Assembly (NCBI GenBank): GCA_052146815.1
Contig: JBKQMG010000293.1
Span: 1-6,301, forward strand
Source of the DNA: DATJZH01 sp052146815
GTDB taxonomy: Bacteria; Actinomycetota; Actinomycetes; Streptosporangiales; Streptosporangiaceae
Direction of reading: 5' to 3'
Length of the DNA: 6,301 nucleotides
Part shown: positions 1 to 5,135 of the stretch, one piece after another
Position numbering within the stretch: position 1 is the first letter of the stretch
How the letters are laid out: each line of letters starts with the position of its first letter
Position numbers and translations under genes: made by a program
The notes under the pieces: model-generated
What the model saw: only the letters and a program-made list of their open reading frames with translations
Database searches by the model: none
What the model was told of the DNA's origin: nothing

Positions 1-130
1 CAGCCGGCGGCCCTCATCATCATCAATCTCACGCACCCGCAGGCGATCTGTCACCGGCCCAGTCTGAAGGATCAGCACCCATCAGGCACCGCCTCGCCAG
101 GCAAACGTGACCTGCTACGGCACTAGCCCG

Positions 131-144
131 GGGCCCAAGGACCC
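131..144. promoter_or_regulatory. Possible DosR/DevR-like box, distal
   Basis: GGGCCCAAGGACCC has the architecture of actinobacterial DosR/DevR boxes: a GGG-type half-site, a short centre and a CCC-type half-site. Read on the minus strand it is GGGTCCTTGGGCCC. Its centre lies 21-22 bases from that of the next palindrome, about two helical turns, which would suit co-operative dimers on one DNA face. This is resemblance only; GC-rich DNA produces such strings by chance. Confidence 0.35.
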
Positions 145-150
145 TTTCAG

Positions 151-167
151 CCGGGACCTCGGCCCGG
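151..167. promoter_or_regulatory. Possible DosR/DevR-like box, proximal
   Basis: A 17-base imperfect palindrome with arms CCGGG at 151-155 and CCCGG at 163-167. One further inner C:G pair (157/161) also forms, giving six of seven arm pairs. The core GGGACCTCGGCCC resembles the GGGAC...GCCC core of DosR-type sites upstream of stress and flavoprotein genes, but is one base shorter than the usual 14-base core. It lies about 107 bases before the downstream start codon. Confidence 0.35.
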
Positions 168-273
168 TGCGCCCGGCGACCGGCCCTGCGCACGATGAGA
201 GCGATTTCCCGGTCGCGACGGACGTGCCGGGCCCTGGTGCCGCACACCGGGCGGCACGGGAGCGGAGGGTGAC

Positions 274-708
274 ATGCCAGGAACTCCCACTGATCACGCC
301 GGCCTTGAGACGCTGCCGCTCGATACGTGCCTGCGCCTGCTCGGCTCCGTCCCGCTCGGCCGGGTGGGGTTCTGGGCGGACGGCGAGGTCGTGGTCCTGC
401 CGGTGAACCACGCCATGGACGGCCAGGATGTGATCTTCCGCACCGCCCCCGGATCGAAGCTCGCGGCTGCCGAGGACCAGGACCAGGTCACCTTCGAGGC
501 TGACGGCTACGACGAGCAGACCCGGTCCGGCTGGAGCGTCCTGGCCACAGGCCGTGCGATGCCCGTCTACGAGGACGCCGATATTCAGCGTTTCGGTCAG
601 CTCGGCCTGCACACGTGGCCCGACGCCGTCGGGCATCCGTACTGGATCCGGGTGCGCCCCATCTCGATCACGGGCCGGCGCACGCCGGGAAACGCGGGCC
701 CCGGATAG
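274..708 (+). CDS. Pyridoxamine 5'-phosphate oxidase-family (split-barrel flavin/F420) protein
   Basis: A 144-residue soluble protein of the small actinobacterial PNPOx-like group, probably the Pyridox_ox_2 type. Such proteins fold as a flavin- or F420-binding split barrel, usually dimeric, and are mostly uncharacterised oxidoreductases. Family-like blocks are LLGSVPLGRVGF (residues 22-33), LPVN (42-45), VIFRTAPGSKLAAA (53-66), VTFEAD and SGWSVLATGRA (72-95), and a closing YWIRVRPISITGRR (123-136). The Arg-Thr-Ala-Pro-Gly-Ser-Lys stretch is where these folds usually contact the cofactor phosphate. The start is set by GGAGGG at 264-269, four bases before ATG. The reading frame ends inside a GC hairpin, so it is probably a single-gene unit separate from folC. 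Cofactor and substrate cannot be told from sequence; true pyridoxine-phosphate oxidase activity is unlikely. Confidence 0.88.
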   Translation: MPGTPTDHAGLETLPLDTCLRLLGSVPLGRVGFWADGEVVVLPVNHAMDGQDVIFRTAPGSKLAAAEDQDQVTFEADGYDEQTRSGWSVLATGRAMPVYEDADIQRFGQLGLHTWPDAVGHPYWIRVRPISITGRRTPGNAGPG

Positions 709-717
709 CGGCCCGCG
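693..717 (+). terminator. GC-rich hairpin over the stop codon, terminator-like
   Basis: CGCGGGCC at 693-700 pairs perfectly with GGCCCGCG at 710-717, an 8-bp all-GC stem with a nine-base loop containing the TAG stop at 706-708. No U-run follows. Hairpins lacking a U-run are often proposed as terminators or 3'-end stabilisers in high-GC actinobacteria. A further palindrome, GCCGGCCGGCCGGC at 757-770, lies between here and folC. Confidence 0.5.
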
Positions 718-779
718 CCCGCCGCGGACCGCGGTGCGGCACGGTCCTGCCAGGTAGCCGGCCGGCCGGCGGCGGTGAG

Positions 780-785
780 TAGGCT
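780..785 (+). promoter_or_regulatory. Candidate -10 element for folC
   Basis: TAGGCT fits the TANNNT form of actinobacterial housekeeping -10 boxes and would place transcription start near 792, about 26 bases before the folC ATG. No recognisable -35 is present at the right distance, so the call rests on one hexamer and on the terminator-like structures just upstream, which imply that folC needs its own promoter. Confidence 0.25.
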
Positions 786-817
786 GCGACAGTGACCGAT
801 GCCCGATTCCCGGCGTC

Positions 818-2335
818 ATGAACGCCGACGTCAATACGCGGCTGCGCGAGATCGAGGCCGAGATACTCGCCCGGCGGCCCGAGCATGCGATCGAGCCGTC
901 CCTGGACCGGATCCGGGCGCTGGTAACGCTGCTCGGTGACCCGCAGCGGGCCTATCCGGTGATCCACATCACGGGCACGAACGGCAAGACCTCCACGGCG
1001 CGGATGACCGAGACGCTGCTGCGCGCCCGCGGCCTGCGCACGGGACTGTTCACCAGCCCGCACTTGTCTTCCATGCGCGAGCGGATCTGCGTGGACGGCG
1101 AGCCGCTGAGCGCCGAGCGCTTCATTGAGGCTTACGAGGAGATCGAGCCCTACCTGCGGCTGGTGGACGAGAGCCAGCCCGTCCGGCTTTCGTTCTTCGA
1201 GGTGTTCACCGGGATGGCCTTCGCCGTCTTTGCCGACGCGCCGGTGGACGTCGCGGTGATCGAGGTCGGCATGGGCGGCACGTGGGACAGCACCAATGTG
1301 GCCGACGGCGCCGTCGCGGTGATCACGCCGATCGCCCTTGACCATCAGCTCTACCTCGGTGACGACGTCGAGACGATCGCGGCCGACAAGGCGGGGATTA
1401 TCAAGCCCGGCGCGGTGGCGGTTCTCGCTCAGCAGCCGCTGGACGCGGCGACGGCCCTGATGGTCAGGGCCGCCGAGGCCGGCGCGGCGGTGGCGCGGGA
1501 AGGACTGGAGTTCGGGGTACTGAGCCGGGCGCTGGCCCTCGGCGGCCAGCAGCTGGCGATCCGCGGGCTGCTCGGCGACTACGACGACCTGTTCCTGCCG
1601 TTGTTCGGCGCGTATCAGGCGGGCAATGCGGCCTGCGCGCTGGCGGCGGTGGAGGCTTTCGCCGGCGCCGCCCCGGTCGACACCGGCGCGCCGGACGACG
1701 GCCCCGATCACAACGGCGCGAGCGATTCCTCCGCTGCACCGGGCCAGGGCGCGGCGATCCCGCTGCAGCGGGCACCCGGCGGTGCCTCGTCCGATCAGCG
1801 GCTCGGCCCGCTTGACCCTGACCTGGTCCGCGAGGCCTTCGCCATGATGTCCTCGCCGGGGCGGCTGGAAATCGTCCGGCGCGGCCCGGTCGTGGTACTC
1901 GACGCCGCGCATAACCCGGCCGGCATGGCCGCCACCATGGGGGCGCTGACCGAAGCGGTCTCGTTCTCGGAGCTGATCACGATCCTGGCGGTGAGCGAGG
2001 ACAAGGACGTGCCGGGCATCCTGGACGAGCTGGAGCCGGTGGCGGCGCAGCTGGTCGTGACCCGCAATTCGTCCCCCCGGTCCATGGATGCCGGCAAGCT
2101 GGGCGAGCTCGCGAGCGCGGTCTTCACCGCCGACCGGGTCACGGTGGCGCCCCGGCTGGATGACGCGATCGACATCGCCGTGGCGATGGCGGACGAGGCG
2201 ACCGCCGCCGCGGGCGGCGATCCGGGGATGCCCGGCGGTGCCGCGGTCCTCGTCACCGGCTCGGTGGTGACCGCCGGAGACGCGCGCGTGCTGCTGACCG
2301 GACGCGGGGCCGCCGGGGAGGCGGCCACGGAGTGA
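818..2335 (+). CDS. folC: Folylpolyglutamate synthase / dihydrofolate synthase
   Basis: A 505-residue cytoplasmic Mur-ligase-family enzyme. It adds glutamate to folates in an ATP-dependent reaction and, in bacteria, often also makes dihydrofolate from dihydropteroate. The N-terminal domain carries the P-loop ITGTNGKTST (residues 51-60), TSPHL (79-83), EVGMGGTWDSTN (149-160) and the metal/ATP-side DH (175-176) followed by ADKAGIIKPG. The C-terminal domain carries LDAAHNPAGM (361-370), AVSEDKD (391-397) and VTGSVVTAGDAR (479-490). Between the domains, about residues 285-328 form a Gly/Ala/Asp/Ser-rich low-complexity linker, longer than needed. ATG 818 is the only usable start: an in-frame TGA lies at 776, no alternative start lies between, and the conserved N-terminus begins within a few residues. 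No good ribosome binding site precedes it. It overlaps the next gene by four bases, so the two are probably co-translated. Confidence 0.95.
   Translation: MNADVNTRLREIEAEILARRPEHAIEPSLDRIRALVTLLGDPQRAYPVIHITGTNGKTSTARMTETLLRARGLRTGLFTSPHLSSMRERICVDGEPLSAERFIEAYEEIEPYLRLVDESQPVRLSFFEVFTGMAFAVFADAPVDVAVIEVGMGGTWDSTNVADGAVAVITPIALDHQLYLGDDVETIAADKAGIIKPGAVAVLAQQPLDAATALMVRAAEAGAAVAREGLEFGVLSRALALGGQQLAIRGLLGDYDDLFLPLFGAYQAGNAACALAAVEAFAGAAPVDTGAPDDGPDHNGASDSSAAPGQGAAIPLQRAPGGASSDQRLGPLDPDLVREAFAMMSSPGRLEIVRRGPVVVLDAAHNPAGMAATMGALTEAVSFSELITILAVSEDKDVPGILDELEPVAAQLVVTRNSSPRSMDAGKLGELASAVFTADRVTVAPRLDDAIDIAVAMADEATAAAGGDPGMPGGAAVLVTGSVVTAGDARVLLTGRGAAGEAATE
2315..2320 (+). promoter_or_regulatory. 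Ribosome binding site inside folC for the DUF4233 gene
   Basis: GGGGAG lies within the last folC codons, 11 bases before the GTG at 2332. It supports starting the next gene at the GTGA overlap, where the folC stop TGA (2333-2335) shares bases with the GTG start. Confidence 0.55.
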
Positions 2336-2649
2336 AGCGGCTGTGCGCGACCGTCCTGATCATGGAGGCGATCGTGATCGGGCTCGCCATCCCGGTGGCC
2401 GTCCAGATCAGCCGCGCCTCGCCGCGCGGCGCGGGGATCGCCGGGGGAGTGGCGGCCGTCGCCGCGGTCCTGCTGGCCGCGCTGGCCCGCAAGCGGCTGA
2501 ACTGGACTCTGGTCGGCGGGACCCTGCTGCAGATCCTGGTGATCGCCGCAGGGGTGGTGGTACCCGTTATGTACGTTCTCGGAGCCGTTTTCGCGGCCTT
2601 GTGGATCATTGGCATCTGGCTCGGGTACCGGTGGGAACGGGTGTCTTAG
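2332..2649 (+). CDS. DUF4233-family small membrane protein
   Basis: A 105-residue protein of unknown function that matches the DUF4233 proteins found directly after folC in actinomycetes. It is almost entirely membrane-embedded: hydrophobic stretches lie at about residues 5-25, 33-51, 60-79 and 80-99, suggesting four helices. A basic ARKR loop lies at 52-55 and a short charged end, RWERVS. The N-terminal MKRLCATVLIMEAIVIG resembles the family's usual start, supporting GTG 2332. It overlaps folC by four bases (GTGA), which indicates translational coupling and matching protein amounts. No catalytic motif is visible. Its constant partnership with folC suggests a folate-linked or membrane role, but that is inference from position only. 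A terminator follows, so it appears to end the unit. Confidence 0.85.
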   Translation: MKRLCATVLIMEAIVIGLAIPVAVQISRASPRGAGIAGGVAAVAAVLLAALARKRLNWTLVGGTLLQILVIAAGVVVPVMYVLGAVFAALWIIGIWLGYRWERVS

Positions 2650-2682
2650 CAGGCTGCAGGATTGCGGGCCCGAGCGCGGCGT

Positions 2683-2723
2683 GCCTACCCTGCCGGTTCG
2701 CCGGGCGGCCCTGTAGGCTTTTT
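2683..2723 (+). terminator. Intrinsic terminator after folC-DUF4233
   Basis: GCCTAC at 2683-2688 pairs perfectly with GTAGGC at 2713-2718, and five T residues follow at 2719-2723. The enclosed 24 bases can form an inner CCGG-TTCG-CCGG hairpin (2693-2704) with a stable UUCG-type loop. Stem plus U-run is the classical Rho-independent layout, unusual in such GC-rich DNA. It lies 34 bases after the DUF4233 stop and separates this unit from mreB. Confidence 0.65.
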
Positions 2724-2803
2724 ACCCGGGGATCAGCTGCGGCCCGCACCGCTACAGCGGGCTAGTAAGTGATCACGTAGAGTTAAAAGAAGGCGAGAAA
2801 TAC

Positions 2804-3058
2804 TTGTCCGTGTGCATCCGTCCGATCCTGGCACCATCAGCGGCAGCCGGGCGTTGGACGATGTGCAGGACGACGCAGTGCACCGGTCCGGTGCCCGGCA
2901 CCGCGCCGACGGGGAGTTCGCGAGCGGCATTCCGTACCTCACCGAGGCAGCCGTGCGCTGGCCCGATGACACACCCGCAGCGGAGCCGGGGGGCCTTCGC
3001 CGTGCAGCAGGGCGGATCACCCGGTCGGACGATTCTGGAAGGTTTACGTTCCACATGA
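2804..3058 (+). CDS. Possible leader ORF overlapping the mreB start
   Basis: A TTG-started frame with AGAAGG at 2788-2793, ten bases upstream. It runs to a TGA at 3056-3058 that overlaps the mreB ATG in an ATGA arrangement, so a ribosome ending here could restart on mreB. The predicted 84-residue product is rich in Pro, Arg, Thr and Cys, has no motif or membrane segment I recognise, and has weaker G/C preference in the third codon position (about 73% by hand count) than the neighbouring genes. It is therefore either a translated but non-functional leader that controls mreB, or a chance frame. The alternative mreB frame from GTG 2812 is also open here. I lean towards chance or regulatory use rather than a functional protein. 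Confidence 0.25.
   Translation: MSVCIRPILAPSAAAGRWTMCRTTQCTGPVPGTAPTGSSRAAFRTSPRQPCAGPMTHPQRSRGAFAVQQGGSPGRTILEGLRST
2880..2903 (+). other. Three-arm alternative hairpin in the mreB leader
   Basis: GCACCGG (2880-2886) and CCGGTGC (2888-2894) are perfect complements. The second arm's GGTGCC portion (2890-2895) is also complementary to GGCACC (2897-2902). The middle arm can therefore pair left or right but not both. An upstream GTGCA at 2863-2867 can also compete for TGCAC at 2879-2883. Loops are very tight, so these might act as DNA palindromes instead of RNA folds. Confidence 0.35.
3036..3053 (+). promoter_or_regulatory. mreB ribosome binding site inside a small hairpin
   Basis: GGAAGG at 3037-3042 is the only plausible Shine-Dalgarno element for ATG 3055, with a longish 12-base spacer. 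TGGAA at 3036-3040 is perfectly complementary to TTCCA at 3049-3053, so a 5-bp stem with an 8-base loop would hide most of the element next to the start codon. It may lower mreB initiation unless opened by a ribosome on the overlapping upstream frame. Confidence 0.4.
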
Positions 3059-4086
3059 GCAACGCGCTGGCCTTTCTTGGCCGTGATATGGCCGTCGACC
3101 TCGGCACCGCGAACACGCTGGTGTATGTCCGCGGCCGGGGAATCGTTCTGAATGAGCCGTCAGTCGTTGCCCTGAATACCAATACCGGGCAGATCGTGGC
3201 CGTGGGGGTCGAGGCCAAGCGGATGATCGGCCGGACGCCCGGCAACATCGTGGCCGTCCGGCCGCTGAAGGACGGCGTCATCGCGGACTTCGATGTCACC
3301 GAGCGGATGCTCCGCTACTTCATCCAGAAGGTGCACAAGCGCAGCCACCTGGCCAAGCCGCGGCTCGTCGTCGCCGTTCCGAGCGGCATCACCGGGGTGG
3401 AGCAGAGCGCGGTCAAGGAAGCCGGTCACCAGGCGGGGGCCCGCCGCGTATACATCATCGAGGAGCCGATGGCCGCGGCGATCGGCGCCGGGCTGCCGGT
3501 CAACGAGCCCACCGGGAACATGGTCGTGGACATCGGCGGCGGCACCACCGAGGTAGCCGTGATCTCGCTCGGCGGGATCGTAACCTCGCAGTCGATCCGC
3601 GTCGGCGGAGATGAGCTGGATCAGGCCATCATCCATTTCGGCAAGAAGGAGTACTCCCTGATGCTCGGCGAGCGGACCGCCGAGGAGATCAAGATGGCGC
3701 TCGGCTCGGCCTATCCGCAGTCAGACGAGCCGAACGCGGAAATCCGCGGCCGGGATCTGGTCAGCGGGCTGCCGAAGACCATCGTCATCTCCGCCGAGGA
3801 AATCCGGCGGGCCATCGAGGAACCGCTGAGCGTGATCGTGGAAGCGGTCACCAGCACCCTGGACAAGTGCCCGCCCGAGCTGGCCGGCGACGTCATGGAC
3901 CGGGGCATCGTGCTGACCGGCGGCGGGGCGCTGCTGCGCGGCCTGGACGAGCGGCTGCGCGAGGAAACCGGCATGCCGATTCACCTGGCCGATAACCCGC
4001 TCGACTCGGTGGCCCTCGGCACCGGCAAGTGCGTCGAGGACTTCGACACGCTGCGCGAGGTCCTCGTGCCTGAGTACCGGCGCTAG
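3055..4086 (+). CDS. mreB: Rod shape-determining actin-like protein MreB
   Basis: A 343-residue bacterial actin that polymerises on the inner face of the membrane and positions cell-wall synthesis; in filamentous actinomycetes it serves mainly in spore-wall formation. It shows the full actin-ATPase set: phosphate-1 DLGTANTLVY (residues 15-24), the catalytic-region EEPMAAAIG (136-144), phosphate-2 DIGGGTTEVAVIS (159-171) and adenosine motif TGGGALLRGL (288-297). Length and sequence fit Streptomyces-type MreB. ATG 3055 is chosen because family members begin just before GRDMAVDLG; the short hydrophobic MSNALAFLG start could help membrane contact. The frame is open further upstream to a GTG at 2812, which would add 81 unrelated residues and has no well-spaced ribosome binding site. 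mreC and mreD follow on the same strand, so an mreBCD operon is very likely. Confidence 0.96.
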   Translation: MSNALAFLGRDMAVDLGTANTLVYVRGRGIVLNEPSVVALNTNTGQIVAVGVEAKRMIGRTPGNIVAVRPLKDGVIADFDVTERMLRYFIQKVHKRSHLAKPRLVVAVPSGITGVEQSAVKEAGHQAGARRVYIIEEPMAAAIGAGLPVNEPTGNMVVDIGGGTTEVAVISLGGIVTSQSIRVGGDELDQAIIHFGKKEYSLMLGERTAEEIKMALGSAYPQSDEPNAEIRGRDLVSGLPKTIVISAEEIRRAIEEPLSVIVEAVTSTLDKCPPELAGDVMDRGIVLTGGGALLRGLDERLREETGMPIHLADNPLDSVALGTGKCVEDFDTLREVLVPEYRR

Positions 4087-4134
4087 CACAGCAGCCGGGT
4101 ACAAGGGCAGGGTGGAGTACAGCGCCAGCGCGAT

Positions 4135-4151
4135 CGCCGCCTGACGCGGCG
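4135..4151 (+). other. Hairpin in the mreB-mreC gap
   Basis: CGCCGC at 4135-4140 is perfectly complementary to GCGGCG at 4146-4151 around a five-base CTGAC loop. It ends six bases before the mreC ribosome binding site. There is no U-run, so it is more likely an RNA-processing or partial-attenuation element than a full terminator. The 82-base gap also contains a ten-codon GTG-to-TGA mini-frame at 4112-4144, of doubtful significance. Confidence 0.4.
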
Positions 4152-4156
4152 CGGAC

Positions 4157-4165
4157 GAGGTGATC
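4157..4165 (+). promoter_or_regulatory. mreC: Extended ribosome binding site that sets the mreC start
   Basis: GAGGTGATC matches the 16S rRNA anti-Shine-Dalgarno end over nine bases, far stronger than the sites of the neighbours. Its GAGG core lies eight bases before GTG 4169 but overlaps the alternative GTG at 4160. This argues for 4169 as the true start. Confidence 0.7.
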
Positions 4166-4168
4166 ACA

Positions 4169-5134
4169 GTGCACGACTCGCGGCGGACCCGCGTGGTGCT
4201 TGGCGTGCTCCTGGTCGCCGCGCTCGGGCTCATCACGATCAACTACCAGGACGGCTCCTCGTCCGCGCTGAGCGGGCTGCGGCGGGCGGCTGGCTCGGTG
4301 TTCGGCGGCATCGAGAGCGCCGCCAGCGCCGTCACCAATCCGGTGACCGGCTTCTTCGCCGGCCGCAGCGGCTCCGCCAGCAGCGCGCAGGTGACCGCCC
4401 TGCAGCAGCAGATCGTCCGGCTGCGGGCGGCCCTCAGCCGCGCCACCTTGACCAAGAGCGACTATGCGCAGCTCAGCAGGCTGCTGCAGCTGTCGGGCAA
4501 GGGCGGGTACCGGGTGGTCACGGCCAGCGTCATCGCCACCGGCCAGGGCTACCAGCAGACGGTGACGCTCGACGCCGGGAGCAAGGACGGCGTGCGGCCG
4601 CAGGAGACCGTGCTGAACGGCCAGGGCCTGGTGGGCGAGGTCATCTCGGTGACCGCGCAGACCGCTACCGTGCAGCTGGCCACGCAGTCCGGCTCGGTAG
4701 CGGGCGCCCGGCTGGCGCCGAACGGCGAGCTCGGCTGGGTGACCGGTCAGGGCAAGGCCGCGGCCGGCTCCCCGCTGCTGAAGCTGCAGCTGCTCAGCAC
4801 CGGGACGGTGCTGCGGCCCGGCGAGCAGCTCGTCACCTCCGCTTCGGTGAATGACCGGCCTTACGTGCCGGGCGTTCCGATCGGGACTATCGCATCGGTG
4901 CTGAACAAGGGAGGATCCCTGACTCCGCTCGCGACCGTCCGGCCTTACGTGGACTTCGGCGCGCTCGGGGTGGTGGGCATCGTGATCGAGCCGCCCCGTC
5001 ACAACCCGCGCTTCTCGGTGCTGCCGCCAAAGCCCAGGGCCCGGCCGACGCCGACCGTCACCGTGACGGTGACCCCGAGCGCGCCTGCCGCGCCCGGAAC
5101 GTCGCCCGCGCCCGCGCCGACCGCGGGAGGCTGA
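4169..5134 (+). CDS. mreC: Rod shape-determining protein MreC
   Basis: A 321-residue single-pass membrane protein that links MreB/MreD to the cell-wall synthases outside the membrane. From GTG 4169 it reads as a short basic start (HDSRRTR), one transmembrane helix at about residues 8-24, and a linker. A coiled-coil-like stretch follows at about 74-108 (VTALQQQIVRLRAAL onward). Then comes the beta-rich MreC core, about 115-275, with VTASVIATG, VTLDAGSKDGV, GLVGEVISV and GVPIGTIASV. The last 46 residues are a Pro/Thr/Ala-rich tail with a TVTVTVT run, probably flexible and extracytoplasmic. A GTG at 4160 would add three residues but sits inside the ribosome binding site. mreD begins one base after the stop, so the two are tightly coupled. 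Confidence 0.93.
   Translation: MHDSRRTRVVLGVLLVAALGLITINYQDGSSSALSGLRRAAGSVFGGIESAASAVTNPVTGFFAGRSGSASSAQVTALQQQIVRLRAALSRATLTKSDYAQLSRLLQLSGKGGYRVVTASVIATGQGYQQTVTLDAGSKDGVRPQETVLNGQGLVGEVISVTAQTATVQLATQSGSVAGARLAPNGELGWVTGQGKAAAGSPLLKLQLLSTGTVLRPGEQLVTSASVNDRPYVPGVPIGTIASVLNKGGSLTPLATVRPYVDFGALGVVGIVIEPPRHNPRFSVLPPKPRARPTPTVTVTVTPSAPAAPGTSPAPAPTAGG
5125..5130 (+). promoter_or_regulatory. mreD: mreD ribosome binding site inside mreC
   Basis: GGGAGG in the final mreC codons lies five bases before ATG 5136, fixing that codon as the mreD start and indicating coupled translation. Confidence 0.7.
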
Positions 5135-5135
5135 C

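Larger units (their letters stand above)
1..273. other. Upstream intergenic region of the split-barrel gene
   Basis: No convincing gene is visible here. The forward frame from base 1 stays open to a TAG at 124-126, but its translation resembles nothing I know and could at most be the last codons of an upstream gene. The segment holds two GGG/CCC-type palindromes (annotated separately). It also holds a possible hairpin in which TGCGC at 168-172 pairs with GCGCA at 188-192 around an inner CCGG/CCGG pair. I see no clear -35/-10 pair. Confidence 0.6.
2724..3054 (+). other. Long mreB leader region
   Basis: About 330 bases between the terminator and mreB. It opens with a hairpin (GCCCGC at 2742-2747 with GCGGGC at 2757-2762), then an AT-richer patch at 2760-2806 that is the likeliest place for the mreB promoter. 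TAGAGT at 2778-2783 is a possible -10, but no -35 is evident. GTGATCAC at 2770-2777 is an 8-base palindrome. The remainder is mRNA leader with several pairing arms and a possible leader ORF (separate entries). I see no trace of ndk, which usually occupies this slot in related genomes. Confidence 0.6.

Noticed and set aside
1..23. Possible divergent gene start on the minus strand (three consecutive ATG codons, 23 down to 15)
   Set aside because: Only seven codons fall inside the window and no clear ribosome binding site precedes them, so it cannot be supported.
107..406. A 99-codon plus-strand frame overlapping the split-barrel gene
   Set aside because: It overlaps the real gene in another frame, has no motif and no ribosome binding site.
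115..834. A 239-codon minus-strand frame opposite the split-barrel gene
   Set aside because: The plus-strand gene has a good ribosome binding site and family motifs; this frame has neither.
668..1912. A 414-codon minus-strand frame opposite folC
   Set aside because: It is antisense to a well-supported folC, its translation is an Arg/Gly/His-rich composition product with no domain, and third-position G/C bias fits the plus strand.
2343..2765. A 140-codon plus-strand frame over the DUF4233 gene and beyond
   Set aside because: Its Asp/Gly/Arg-rich translation is an out-of-frame reading of the membrane protein gene, and it runs through the terminator.
1319..4167. GTGATCAC palindrome recurring at 1319, 2770 and 4160 as an operator
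   Set aside because: One copy is inside folC codons and one is the end of the mreC ribosome binding site; the remaining copy alone gives no case for a shared operator.
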